This document shows positions 46,622 to 55,184 of a stretch of 64,000 bases of DNA, in pieces. The DNA comes from Candidatus Neomicrothrix sp. UBA2983 (GTDB lineage Bacteria > Actinomycetota > Acidimicrobiia > Acidimicrobiales > MedAcidi-G1): assembly GCA_002346745.1 (NCBI GenBank), contig DEAL01000021.1, forward strand, positions 1 through 64,000, written 5' to 3'. The notes beneath the pieces were generated by a model. It did no database searches. It was given only the letters and a program-made list of their open reading frames with translations, and was not told where the DNA came from. Made by a program: the position numbers and the translations under genes. Numbering within the stretch: the first letter of the stretch is position 1; every line of letters begins with the position of its first letter.

Positions 46622-46858
46622 ATGACACTCGATCCCAAGCTCCTCGAGATCCTGGCGTGCCCCGACGACAAGGGTCCGCTGCTCTACTTCGCCGACGAGG
46701 CGTCGCTGTACAACCCGCGGCTCCGCCGCCGCTACGCGGTGAGCGAGGGGATCCCGGTCATGCTCGTCGACGAGTCCGAGCAGGTCGACGACGCCGAGCA
46801 TGAACGCCTGCTGATGCTGGCCGAGGCGACGGGCGTCCGCCCCACCTTCGAGGCCTGA
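46622..46858 (+). CDS. Trm112/YcaR-family small protein
   Basis: The 78-residue protein shows LLEILACPDDKGPLLYF and RRRYAVSEGIPVML, the pattern of the Trm112/UPF0434 family. In eukaryotes and archaea Trm112 activates methyltransferases; the bacterial role is unclear. Only one of the four zinc-knuckle cysteines is present, as is usual for many bacterial members. AGGAGG-like GGGAGGA lies upstream. It sits between manB and manA, a conserved actinobacterial arrangement. Confidence 0.85.
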   Translation: MTLDPKLLEILACPDDKGPLLYFADEASLYNPRLRRRYAVSEGIPVMLVDESEQVDDAEHERLLMLAEATGVRPTFEA

Positions 46859-46876
46859 ACCACCCACCGGCCGGAC

Positions 46877-48097
46877 ATGGACCGCCTCGAGGGACGACTC
46901 CAGCACTACGACTGGGGGTCCCGGGACGCCCTCGCCAACCTCCGGGGCGCTTCCCCGTCCGGCCTTCCGGAGGCGGAACTCTGGTTCGGGGCCCATCCGA
47001 CGGCACCGGCGACGATCGACCGGGGCGACGGCATGTGCCTCGACGAGGTCGTCGCCGCTGCGCCCGACGAGCAACTCGGTGGCGCTGCGACGTTGCGCAA
47101 CGGGACGCTGCCGTTCCTCGTGAAGTTGCTGGCCGCCGATCGCCCGCTCTCGCTCCAGGTCCACCCCGACCGGGAACAGGCAGCAGCGGGGCACGCCGCC
47201 GAGGAGGCGGCCGGCGTGGCGGTCGACGCACCCCACCGCACGTTCGTCGACCCCCACCCCAAGCCCGAGCTCGTCGTGGCGGTGTCGTCCTTCCGGGCGC
47301 TCTGCGGATTCCGTCAGGTCGAGGAGGCGCTGGAGGTCGCCGCCGCCTTCGGCCTCCCCGACGAGGCGTTCAGTCCTCTGGGACCGCAGGGGGGTGGGGC
47401 ATGGCCGGAGGTGGTCGAACGACTCCTCGCCTCGACCGACGAGGACACGGCCCGACTCCTCGGAACCTGCGAGGACCTGCTCGGTGGCCCGTGGGACGCG
47501 ACCGCCACCCTCGTGCAGGAGGTTGCGACCCGGTCCCCCGGCGATCCCGCGCTCATGCTGGTTCCCCTGCTCGTGGAACATCACCTTCAGGAAGGCGAGG
47601 CACTGTTCCTCGGCGCAGGGGTCCTCCACGCCTACCTGGGCGGTGTGGCCGTCGAGGTGATGGCCTCGTCCGACAACGTCCTGCGGGCCGGCCTGACCAA
47701 CAAGCACGTGGACATCGACGGTTTCGTGGGTGCCATCGACCCCGGAGCGCCGACCGTCGCCGTCCAGCGACCGTCGTCGGCCGCCCACCGCTATGACGCA
47801 CCGGCCGAGGAGTTCGCCGTCTGGCGCCTTGCGGGCGCCGGCCTCGACGTCGAGGAGCGGCGTGGCCCCGAGGTCGTCGTCGGCGTCCACGGGGCGACAC
47901 GGCTGGAGGGCGTCGATGCGCTGTGCGTCGGGCCCGGCGAGGCCGTCTGGGTGCCCCATGTCGACGGCCCGTACCGGATCGACGCCGAGGGCGTCGCCTA
48001 CCGCGTCACCGTGGGCGACGGGGATGCCCCCTCCGGTCGGGGGTTCCCACCTGCTCCACGGCCGACCACCACCAACGTGGTGGACGAGCCCCGCTAG
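46877..48097 (+). CDS. manA: mannose-6-phosphate isomerase, class I
   Basis: The 406-residue enzyme interconverts fructose 6-phosphate and mannose 6-phosphate. Zinc ligands appear in SLQVHPD (Gln, His), in KPELVVAV (Glu) and in GAGVLHAYLGG (His). The start RLEGRLQHYDWGSRDALA is typical. It supplies ManB with substrate. Its TAG stop (48095-48097) also forms the first half of a TAGCCT box ahead of ahcY. Confidence 0.92.
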   Translation: MDRLEGRLQHYDWGSRDALANLRGASPSGLPEAELWFGAHPTAPATIDRGDGMCLDEVVAAAPDEQLGGAATLRNGTLPFLVKLLAADRPLSLQVHPDREQAAAGHAAEEAAGVAVDAPHRTFVDPHPKPELVVAVSSFRALCGFRQVEEALEVAAAFGLPDEAFSPLGPQGGGAWPEVVERLLASTDEDTARLLGTCEDLLGGPWDATATLVQEVATRSPGDPALMLVPLLVEHHLQEGEALFLGAGVLHAYLGGVAVEVMASSDNVLRAGLTNKHVDIDGFVGAIDPGAPTVAVQRPSSAAHRYDAPAEEFAVWRLAGAGLDVEERRGPEVVVGVHGATRLEGVDALCVGPGEAVWVPHVDGPYRIDAEGVAYRVTVGDGDAPSGRGFPPAPRPTTTNVVDEPR

Positions 48098-48100
48098 CCT
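48095..48100 (+). promoter_or_regulatory. -10 box TAGCCT ahead of ahcY, containing the manA stop
   Basis: TAGCCT would start a transcript near 48108, giving a ~95-base leader to ATG 48205 with AAGGAG as ribosome site. No known riboswitch fold could be recognised in the leader. Confidence 0.4.
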
Positions 48101-48204
48101 GCGACCAGCGGCTGCCCGAACGGCGTCAGACGACCCCAGCCCGACCCGCGACCGGCCCCCCGGCCAGCGCCAAGCCACCCACCACGGAGCCCCAAGGAGT
48201 CGTC

Positions 48205-49647
<1,443 letters not shown>

Positions 49648-49666
49648 GCGGGAGGGACGCACCGGC

Positions 49667-50296
49667 GTGTCGCGTTCCCTCGTCTGCGGCGTCTGCGGAG
49701 GGAGCGCCGCCGGCAAGTCGACCCTCGTCGCCGCCGTGGCGGACCGCCTGCGTGGGCGCGGCATCGGGTCGGTCGTCCTGGCTGTCGACGACTACTACCG
49801 CGACCACGGCCACCTCACGGTCGACCAGCGCGCCCTCGTCAACTACGACCATCCGGACTCGCTGGACCTCGAACGGTACGTCGACGACCTGACTGCGCTG
49901 GCGGCCGGCCGGCCCGTCGAGGTGCCGGTGTACGACTTCTCGACGCACTGCCGGCTGGACGAGGTGCAGCGCGCCGGGCCGCAGCCGGTGGTCCTGGCGG
50001 ATGGCATCCTGCTGCTGGCCACGCCCGAGGTGCGACGACGGCTGGACCTGGCGGTCTTCGTCGAAGCTCCCGAGGACCTGCGCCTCGAACGGCGCCTTCG
50101 GCGCGACGTGGAGGAGCGGGGCCGCACACCGGAGAGCGTTCGTCGCCAGTTCGCTGCCACGGTGGTGCCGATGTACCGGGAGTTCGTGGCGCCCTACGTG
50201 GAGCACGCCGACCGGATCGTCGACGGCACCCGCGACCTGGCCACGCAGGCCGGTGAGCTGGCCGACGAACTGGCGGGTCGGCTCGAGGTCGGCTGA
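49667..50296 (+). CDS. udk: uridine kinase-like P-loop kinase
   Basis: The 209-residue kinase has the P-loop GGSAAGKSTLVAAVADRL, VDDYYRDHGHLT (substrate-side acids), NYDHPDSLDLERY and PVYDFSTHCRL, all hallmarks of uridine kinase and phosphoribulokinase-like enzymes. It would phosphorylate uridine or cytidine for pyrimidine salvage. GTG 49667 has GGGAGGG upstream and lies 19 bases after ahcY, so it may be co-transcribed. Confidence 0.85.
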   Translation: MSRSLVCGVCGGSAAGKSTLVAAVADRLRGRGIGSVVLAVDDYYRDHGHLTVDQRALVNYDHPDSLDLERYVDDLTALAAGRPVEVPVYDFSTHCRLDEVQRAGPQPVVLADGILLLATPEVRRRLDLAVFVEAPEDLRLERRLRRDVEERGRTPESVRRQFAATVVPMYREFVAPYVEHADRIVDGTRDLATQAGELADELAGRLEVG

Positions 50297-50315
50297 GGCC
50301 GTCACACCCCGACCG

Positions 50316-50321
50316 TAGGTT
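50316..50321 (+). promoter_or_regulatory. -10 box TAGGTT, leaderless start for the ComF-like gene
   Basis: TAGGTT is seven bases from ATG 50329; no Shine-Dalgarno sequence. Confidence 0.6.
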
Positions 50322-50328
50322 CGGCGCC

Positions 50329-50952
50329 ATGCGACGCCCGAACCCCGACACCTGCCAGCGATGCCCCCTCGGCGGGGAGGGCCCGTGCCGGGACTGTGTC
50401 GACACCCTGGGGCCGGAGCCGCTGGTGTGGCACCCCTCCGGCGTCGACGGGATCCGCGTGCTCGGTCGCTACGAACGGGCCGCCGGCCGCCTGGTCCGCG
50501 CCCTCAAGTTCGCCAACCGGCGGACGCCCGTGGCGGCCCTGGCCGTGGCCCTGGCCCACATCGGCCCGGACCCCGCCCCGACGGTCGTCACCTGGGTGCC
50601 CAGCACGGTGCGTCGCCGCAGTCGACGCGGGGTCGAACACACCGCGCTGCTCACCCGGGCCGTGGCACGACGCCTGGGCGTTCTCGCCCGCCGCCTCCTC
50701 CTGCGCGCCCCGGGACGCGCCCAGTCCGAGCGGGACCTCGTGTCGCGCCGACGCGGCCCGCGGCTCCGGGCCCGTCGGGTCCCGGCCGGTACGGCGGTCC
50801 TCGTCGTCGACGACGTGGTGACCACCGGGACCTCCCTGGCGACGGCGGCCTCGGCGCTTCGTCGGGCCGGCGCCACGCGGGTCACGGCCGTCGCTATCGC
50901 CGCCGCCCCTGACGGTGGGCGCCGCCGCCATACGGCTGCGACCACTGGATAG
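50329..50952 (+). CDS. ComF-family phosphoribosyltransferase-like protein
   Basis: The 207-residue protein has an N-terminal four-cysteine zinc motif (CQRCPLGGEGPCRDC), VRALKFANRRTPVAALAVAL and the phosphoribosyltransferase PRPP loop VLVVDDVVTTGTSLATAA. ComF proteins take part in DNA uptake or processing in competent bacteria; in non-competent lineages the role is unclear. No other competence gene is in the window. The leaderless box separates it from udk. Confidence 0.85.
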   Translation: MRRPNPDTCQRCPLGGEGPCRDCVDTLGPEPLVWHPSGVDGIRVLGRYERAAGRLVRALKFANRRTPVAALAVALAHIGPDPAPTVVTWVPSTVRRRSRRGVEHTALLTRAVARRLGVLARRLLLRAPGRAQSERDLVSRRRGPRLRARRVPAGTAVLVVDDVVTTGTSLATAASALRRAGATRVTAVAIAAAPDGGRRRHTAATTG

Positions 50953-50955
50953 TGT
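50950..50955 (+). promoter_or_regulatory. -10 box TAGTGT, leaderless start for the 183-residue membrane protein gene
   Basis: TAGTGT overlaps the comF-like stop (TAG 50950-50952) and is seven bases from GTG 50963. Confidence 0.6.
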
Positions 50956-50962
50956 CCGGGCC

Positions 50963-51514
50963 GTGGAAGCCGACGAGACCCGACCCGACCCCGGCGTGGT
51001 GGAGCATCGGGACGAACTTCCCGAGGACGTCGTCGTCGCCGAGCACCGCGACGAGCTTCCCGACGACCTCGACGTCGCCGCGGCGGTCGGCGACTACGTC
51101 TTCCCGGACAACAGCCGTCGCCGCATCCCCGGCGTCGCCCACCTGGTGCTGGGCGGGACGGCGGTGGTCGTCGCCCTGGCCGCCGACGGCTCGACGCTCG
51201 TCAACGGCGGCGTGCTGCTGGGCGGCGTGGCGCTCCTGCTCTTCGGTGGGTACCACCTGCAGGCCGGCTGGCACGTGGCCCACGACGAACGGGAGGCCCT
51301 CGTGGGGGCCACCCGTGCGGTGGGCTTCCCCGTCGGTCACGCCTCGGCACAGATGGCGTGGCGCGGTCTGCGCAGTCGCCCCACCTGGCGGATCCTCCTG
51401 TATTCCAACGAGTCGCCCCCCGAACAGCGGGGCCTGGTCCTCGTCGACGCCGTCGACGGCTCGGTCGTCGCCCAGTTCGTCGAGGAGAACCCCGAGGACT
51501 GGTCGGCCGACTGA
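50963..51514 (+). CDS. small membrane protein of unknown function
   Basis: The 183-residue protein has no recognised family. The N-terminal 50 residues are acidic and contain an imperfect internal repeat (EHRDELPEDV and EHRDELPDDL). Two adjacent hydrophobic helices follow (VAHLVLGGTAVVVALAA and GVLLGGVALLLFGGYHL), then a soluble C-terminal domain (TWRILLYSNESPPEQRGLVL). GTG 50963 is chosen from the leaderless box. A hairpin follows the stop, so it is a single-gene unit. Confidence 0.7.
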   Translation: MEADETRPDPGVVEHRDELPEDVVVAEHRDELPDDLDVAAAVGDYVFPDNSRRRIPGVAHLVLGGTAVVVALAADGSTLVNGGVLLGGVALLLFGGYHLQAGWHVAHDEREALVGATRAVGFPVGHASAQMAWRGLRSRPTWRILLYSNESPPEQRGLVLVDAVDGSVVAQFVEENPEDWSAD

Positions 51515-51520
51515 ACGGAG

Positions 51521-51536
51521 CGTGCCACCGGGCACG
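51521..51536 (+). terminator. hairpin CGTGCC-ACCG-GGCACG after the membrane protein gene
   Basis: A perfect 6-bp GC-rich stem with a 4-base loop begins seven bases after the stop. No U-tract follows, as is common for actinobacterial terminators. Confidence 0.45.
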
Positions 51537-51569
51537 TCGGGGGAACCACCCCTGCCGCACCCCCGCTGG

Positions 51570-51575
51570 TAGCGT
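51570..51575 (+). promoter_or_regulatory. -10 box TAGCGT for the pgsA-patA unit
   Basis: TAGCGT lies in the 136-base gap before pgsA and would give a ~68-base leader ending in an AGGAGG ribosome site before ATG 51651. Confidence 0.45.
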
Positions 51576-51650
51576 GTTGCCGTTCTCGGCCCTGCCCACG
51601 GCGCCCGCCGATCCCGAGGAACGACGGGCCGGGGCGACAGGAGGCTTCAC

Positions 51651-52343
51651 ATGCTGGACGGCAACTGGCGCGCCGCCGTCGATCGCGGGCTGATCCCGAT
51701 CGGTCGCAGCCTGCGCCGCACGGGCGTCTCCGCCGATGTCGTCACCATCACGGGGATCGTCATGGCGACGGCCGCGGCGGTCAGCATCGGGCTCGGCTAC
51801 CTGCGCTTCGGCCTCCTCTTCCTCGTCCTGACCGGCATCCCGGATGCCCTCGACGGCGCCGTGGCGAAGGCCTCGGGCACCACTTCGAAGCGGGGCGCCT
51901 TCTTCGACTCCGTCTCGGACCGTCTCACCGACGCCCTCCTGTTCGGCGGCATTGCCTGGCACCTCGCCGGCACGGAACCCGGTCGCACCATGATGCTGCC
52001 CGTGGCGGTCATGGGCGCCGCCATGCTGGTCTCGTACCAGCGGGCCAAGGCCGAGTCGCTGGGCTTCGACGCCAAGGGCGGCCTGATGGAGCGCGCCGAG
52101 CGGTTCATCGTCCTCGGCGTCGGCCTCCTGTTCGGCGAGATCCTGATCCCGGTCCTCTGGCTGATGCTGGTGCTGACCCTGGCGACGGCCGTCCAGCGCT
52201 TCGTGAAGGTCTGGCGTCAGGGCGACGTCCCTCGCGAGACCCCGTACCACCGGCGGGCCGAGCGGCGCCGCCAACTGCGGCTCGACCGCCGCACCGAGCG
52301 GCGGGCCCGACTGGCCGCCCGTCGCAGCAGGCTCGGCAACTAG
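51651..52343 (+). CDS. pgsA: phosphatidylinositol phosphate synthase (CDP-alcohol phosphatidyltransferase)
   Basis: The 230-residue membrane enzyme carries the CDP-alcohol motif D-x2-DG-x2-A-x9-G-x3-D-x3-D in DALDGAVAKASG...GAFFDSVSDRLTD; the usual Arg after Ala is Lys. Five or six helices follow. The next two genes encode PatA- and PimA-like enzymes, the same order as M. tuberculosis pgsA1-Rv2611c-pimA. It therefore very probably joins CDP-diacylglycerol and inositol 3-phosphate to give phosphatidylinositol phosphate. ATG 51651 has AGGAGG upstream. Confidence 0.88.
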   Translation: MLDGNWRAAVDRGLIPIGRSLRRTGVSADVVTITGIVMATAAAVSIGLGYLRFGLLFLVLTGIPDALDGAVAKASGTTSKRGAFFDSVSDRLTDALLFGGIAWHLAGTEPGRTMMLPVAVMGAAMLVSYQRAKAESLGFDAKGGLMERAERFIVLGVGLLFGEILIPVLWLMLVLTLATAVQRFVKVWRQGDVPRETPYHRRAERRRQLRLDRRTERRARLAARRSRLGN

Positions 52344-52352
52344 CCCACCGTC

Positions 52353-53264
52353 GTGGCCGTCCTGCCGGTCGCAACGGGCTACCGGCTGGGCTCGAAGGTC
52401 GCGCAGGCCCTTCCCTGGGGTCCCGGCGAGGCCGTCGCCAGGGGCCTCGGCCGCCTGGCCGGGCACGTCGACCGCGACCGGCGACGCCTCGTCGAACGAC
52501 ACGTCCGCCGCGTGCGCGGCGACCACCTCCATGGCAGCGAACTGCGACGGGCCGTGGACGCCGTGTTCGCCTCCTACGCCTCCTACTGGTTCCAGAGCCT
52601 GCGGCTGCCCGGCCTGTCACCCGATCAGATCGGCGCCGGCTTCACAGAGGACGGCTTCGAGCACGTCATCGAGGCCCGGGAGTCCGGTCGCGGGGTGATC
52701 CTCGCCCTGCCGCACCTCGGAGGCTGGGACTGGGCCGGGTTCTGGATCAGTCGCGTCGTCGGCTACCCGGTGGCCGCCGTCGTGGAGGCGCTCGAACCCC
52801 CCGAGTTGTTCGAGTGGTTCCGGGAGTTCCGGCGCGGCTGCGGGATGGAGGTCATCCCCCTCGACGCCGAGGCCGGTACCGCCGTCCAACGCGCCCTCGC
52901 CGAGGACGCCGTCGTCGTCCTGGTGAGCGACCGGCACCTCGGCGGCGCCGGCGTGGACGTCGAGTTCTTCGGCGAGGTGACGACACTGCCGGCCGGGCCG
53001 GCCACCCTGGCCCTGCGCACCGGGGCAGCCCTGCTCCCCGCCGCCTCGTACCTGCGTCGTCGAGGCTGCCACGGCGTGGCCCGACCCCCGATCCCCGCCG
53101 AACGGGAGGGGCGGTTCCGCGACGACGTCGTCCGGGTGACCCAGGCCCTCGCCCACGAGTTCGAGGACCTGATCCGGGCAGCCCCCGAGCAGTGGCACCT
53201 GCTCCAGCCCAACTGGCCCAGCGACCGCGCCGATGTCGGGGACGCCGACCCGGCTCGGGACTAG
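52353..53264 (+). CDS. patA: phosphatidylinositol mannoside acyltransferase (PatA-like, LpxL family)
   Basis: The 303-residue protein belongs to the LpxL/HtrB acyltransferase family, with the catalytic H-x4-D in LPHLGGWDWAGFW and the later VVVLVSDRHLGGAG. In mycobacteria PatA acylates the mannose of PIM on the inner face of the membrane; position between pgsA and pimA supports the same role. GTG 52353 lies nine bases after pgsA, whose TAG stop makes a near -10 box (TAGCCC) six bases upstream. Confidence 0.86.
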   Translation: MAVLPVATGYRLGSKVAQALPWGPGEAVARGLGRLAGHVDRDRRRLVERHVRRVRGDHLHGSELRRAVDAVFASYASYWFQSLRLPGLSPDQIGAGFTEDGFEHVIEARESGRGVILALPHLGGWDWAGFWISRVVGYPVAAVVEALEPPELFEWFREFRRGCGMEVIPLDAEAGTAVQRALAEDAVVVLVSDRHLGGAGVDVEFFGEVTTLPAGPATLALRTGAALLPAASYLRRRGCHGVARPPIPAEREGRFRDDVVRVTQALAHEFEDLIRAAPEQWHLLQPNWPSDRADVGDADPARD

Positions 53265-53267
53265 CGT
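53262..53267 (+). promoter_or_regulatory. -10 box TAGCGT, leaderless start for pimA, containing the patA stop
   Basis: TAG 53262-53264 is the patA stop and the first half of TAGCGT, seven bases from GTG 53275. It fixes the pimA start. Confidence 0.6.
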
Positions 53268-53274
53268 CGCCCCC

Positions 53275-54345
53275 GTGCGCATCGGCCTGATCTGCCCGTA
53301 CAGCCTGACGCTGCCCGGCGGCGTACAGGGCCAGGTACTGGCGCTGGCCAGGGCACTGCGAGCCTCCGGCCACCCCACCCGGGTGCTCGGGCCCTGCGAC
53401 GGTCCGCCTCCGGACGCCGGTGTCACGCCGCTCGGCAACAGTCTCCCCACCGCGGCGAACGGCTCCGTTGCGCCGATCGCCCCGGACGTGCCGTGTGCCC
53501 TGCGCACGATCCGGGCGCTGCGCGACGAGGAGTTCGACGTCCTGCACCTGCACGAGCCGCTGGCCCCGGGACCGACGGTCACGGCGCTCTTCCTGGCGTC
53601 GATCCCCATGGTGGGCACCTTCCACGCCGCCGGAGGCAGCCGGGCCTATGACCTGCTCAACGCCCCGGTGCGCTGGCTGCGACAGCGCCTCGACGTCGCC
53701 TTCGCCGTCTCCGAGGACGCCGCGGCGATGGCGGGCGGTGCCCTCGGCGGCGAATACGAGGTGCTCTCCAACGGCATCGAGACCGACCGTTGTGCCGGTG
53801 CCGACCCGTGGCCGACCGAGGGGCCGACGATCCTCTTCGTGGGCCGGCACGAGCCGCGCAAGGGCCTCGCCGTCCTGCTCGAGGCCCACCAGCAACTGCC
53901 GGGAGACGTCCGACTCTGGGTGGCCGGCGACGGACTGGAGACCGAGGAGTTGCAGCACCGGTCCGCCGGCGACGATCGCATCGAGTGGCTGGGACGGATC
54001 GACGAGGACGAGAAGCTGTCCCGGATGCGCGGCGCCGACGTCTTCTGCGCACCGTCCCTGCGCGGGGAGTCCTTCGGCATCGTGCTGCTCGAGGCGATGG
54101 CGGCCGGCACGCCGGTCGTGGCCGGTGACAACGCCGGCTATGCGAGGGTGGCCCGTCAGGGCAGCGAGGCCGTCCTGGTGCCGCCGGGCGACGCTCCAGC
54201 ACTGGCCGTGGCGCTCGGCAAGGTGCTGTCGGACCCGGGCCTGTGTGGCGACCTGGTGGCGAACGGCCTGGCCCGGGCCGAGGAGTTCTCAATGCAGCGC
54301 CTGGCCGGACGCTACCTCGAGGCCTACCGGTCGATCGCCGCCTAG
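53275..54345 (+). CDS. pimA: phosphatidylinositol alpha-mannosyltransferase
   Basis: The 356-residue GT4 enzyme starts VRIGLICPYSLTLPGGVQGQ, very close to the start of mycobacterial PimA, which moves mannose from GDP-mannose to the inositol of phosphatidylinositol. ILFVGRHEPRKGLAVLLEAH and SLRGESFGIVLLEAMAAGTP form the donor site with its acidic pair. With pgsA and patA it completes an operon for acylated PIM1; manA, manB and the pyrophosphorylase in this window could provide GDP-mannose. Confidence 0.9.
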   Translation: MRIGLICPYSLTLPGGVQGQVLALARALRASGHPTRVLGPCDGPPPDAGVTPLGNSLPTAANGSVAPIAPDVPCALRTIRALRDEEFDVLHLHEPLAPGPTVTALFLASIPMVGTFHAAGGSRAYDLLNAPVRWLRQRLDVAFAVSEDAAAMAGGALGGEYEVLSNGIETDRCAGADPWPTEGPTILFVGRHEPRKGLAVLLEAHQQLPGDVRLWVAGDGLETEELQHRSAGDDRIEWLGRIDEDEKLSRMRGADVFCAPSLRGESFGIVLLEAMAAGTPVVAGDNAGYARVARQGSEAVLVPPGDAPALAVALGKVLSDPGLCGDLVANGLARAEEFSMQRLAGRYLEAYRSIAA

Positions 54346-54419
54346 CGCCATCGGGCGACGACAGGGGTCACACGACGATTCGGCGGCGGTACGGGCACCA
54401 GCGACGCGGCGCCCATAGC

Positions 54420-55184
54420 ATGCTCGCCGATCGCCATGTCACCGATGCTCTCTCCCCGATGATCCGCCGCGTCACTCCGGTGACGGCCCTGGCGGTCGCC
54501 GCGGGTCTCGTGGTCGGGCTCCTCTGCATCGTCGTCATCGGCGCCATCGGAGCCGTCGTCCTCGCGGTGGGAGTGGGGGCGGGCCTCGCCCTGGGCCTTC
54601 GCATCGAGCTCGGTGCCGCGCCCAGGATGCTGCGCACTCTCGGCGCCACCTCGGCTCCGGTCGACCGGTACCCCCGGCTGCACAACACCGTGGACGGACT
54701 CTGCCTGGCCCAGGGGATCGAGCCGCCCGACCTGTACGTCCTCGACCTCGGGGTCGGCAATGCGGCGACGCTGGGGTCCCCCCGGCCGGCCCTCGTCCTC
54801 ACCCGCGGTGCCCTGGAGGCGCTGGAGGTCGTCGAACTCGAGGGGCTGGTCGCCCACCTGCTGGCCCGCACCCGGGACGGCGACCTCGTCCACCGCAGCG
54901 TGGCTGCCACCTTCGCTGGGTTGCCGGGCGTTCGGCGCGCCGCCCGAAGGTGGGCGAACCACGACCACACCGTGGGATTCGACCAGGAGGCCGTGGCGAT
55001 GACGCGCTACCCGCCCGGCCTCCAGCGCGCCCTGCAGGCCCTGGCGGCGCTGGGCACCGATGTCCCGGCGGCGCCGACCTCCAGCGCCCACCTCTGGGTC
55101 CTCCCGCCCGGTGGGACGCCGTCGCAGGCGACCGACTTCCACCCCGACGTCGACCTCCGTCTGGCAGCCCTCGAGGAGGCGTGA
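54420..55184 (+). CDS. M48 (HtpX)-like membrane protein lacking the zinc site
   Basis: The 254-residue protein has two adjacent N-terminal helices and an M48-like domain: RYPRLHNTVDGLCLAQGIEP, LVLTRGALEALEVVELEGLV, then AHLLAR where HtpX has the AHELSH zinc motif. The second ligand region FDQEAVAMTRYPPGLQRAL lacks the usual Asp after Ala. Thus His146 remains but the catalytic Glu and the second His are replaced, and the protein should be proteolytically inactive. A regulatory or binding role is inferred. Alternative start ATG 54459. The stop overlaps the next start (TGATG). Confidence 0.7.
   Translation: MLADRHVTDALSPMIRRVTPVTALAVAAGLVVGLLCIVVIGAIGAVVLAVGVGAGLALGLRIELGAAPRMLRTLGATSAPVDRYPRLHNTVDGLCLAQGIEPPDLYVLDLGVGNAATLGSPRPALVLTRGALEALEVVELEGLVAHLLARTRDGDLVHRSVAATFAGLPGVRRAARRWANHDHTVGFDQEAVAMTRYPPGLQRALQALAALGTDVPAAPTSSAHLWVLPPGGTPSQATDFHPDVDLRLAALEEA

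Noticed and set aside
46622..46858. Missing zinc cysteines in the Trm112-like protein
   Set aside because: Many bacterial members of the family lack them, so it is not unusual here, unlike in Tgt.
45647..48178. 843-codon minus-strand frame antisense to manB, the Trm112-like gene and manA
   Set aside because: Three well-recognised plus-strand genes explain the region, and the antisense product has no domain.
48101..48204. Possible SAH riboswitch in the ahcY leader
   Set aside because: The leader is about 95 bases and ahcY is a classic target, but no conserved riboswitch core could be recognised by eye. A covariance-model search would decide it.
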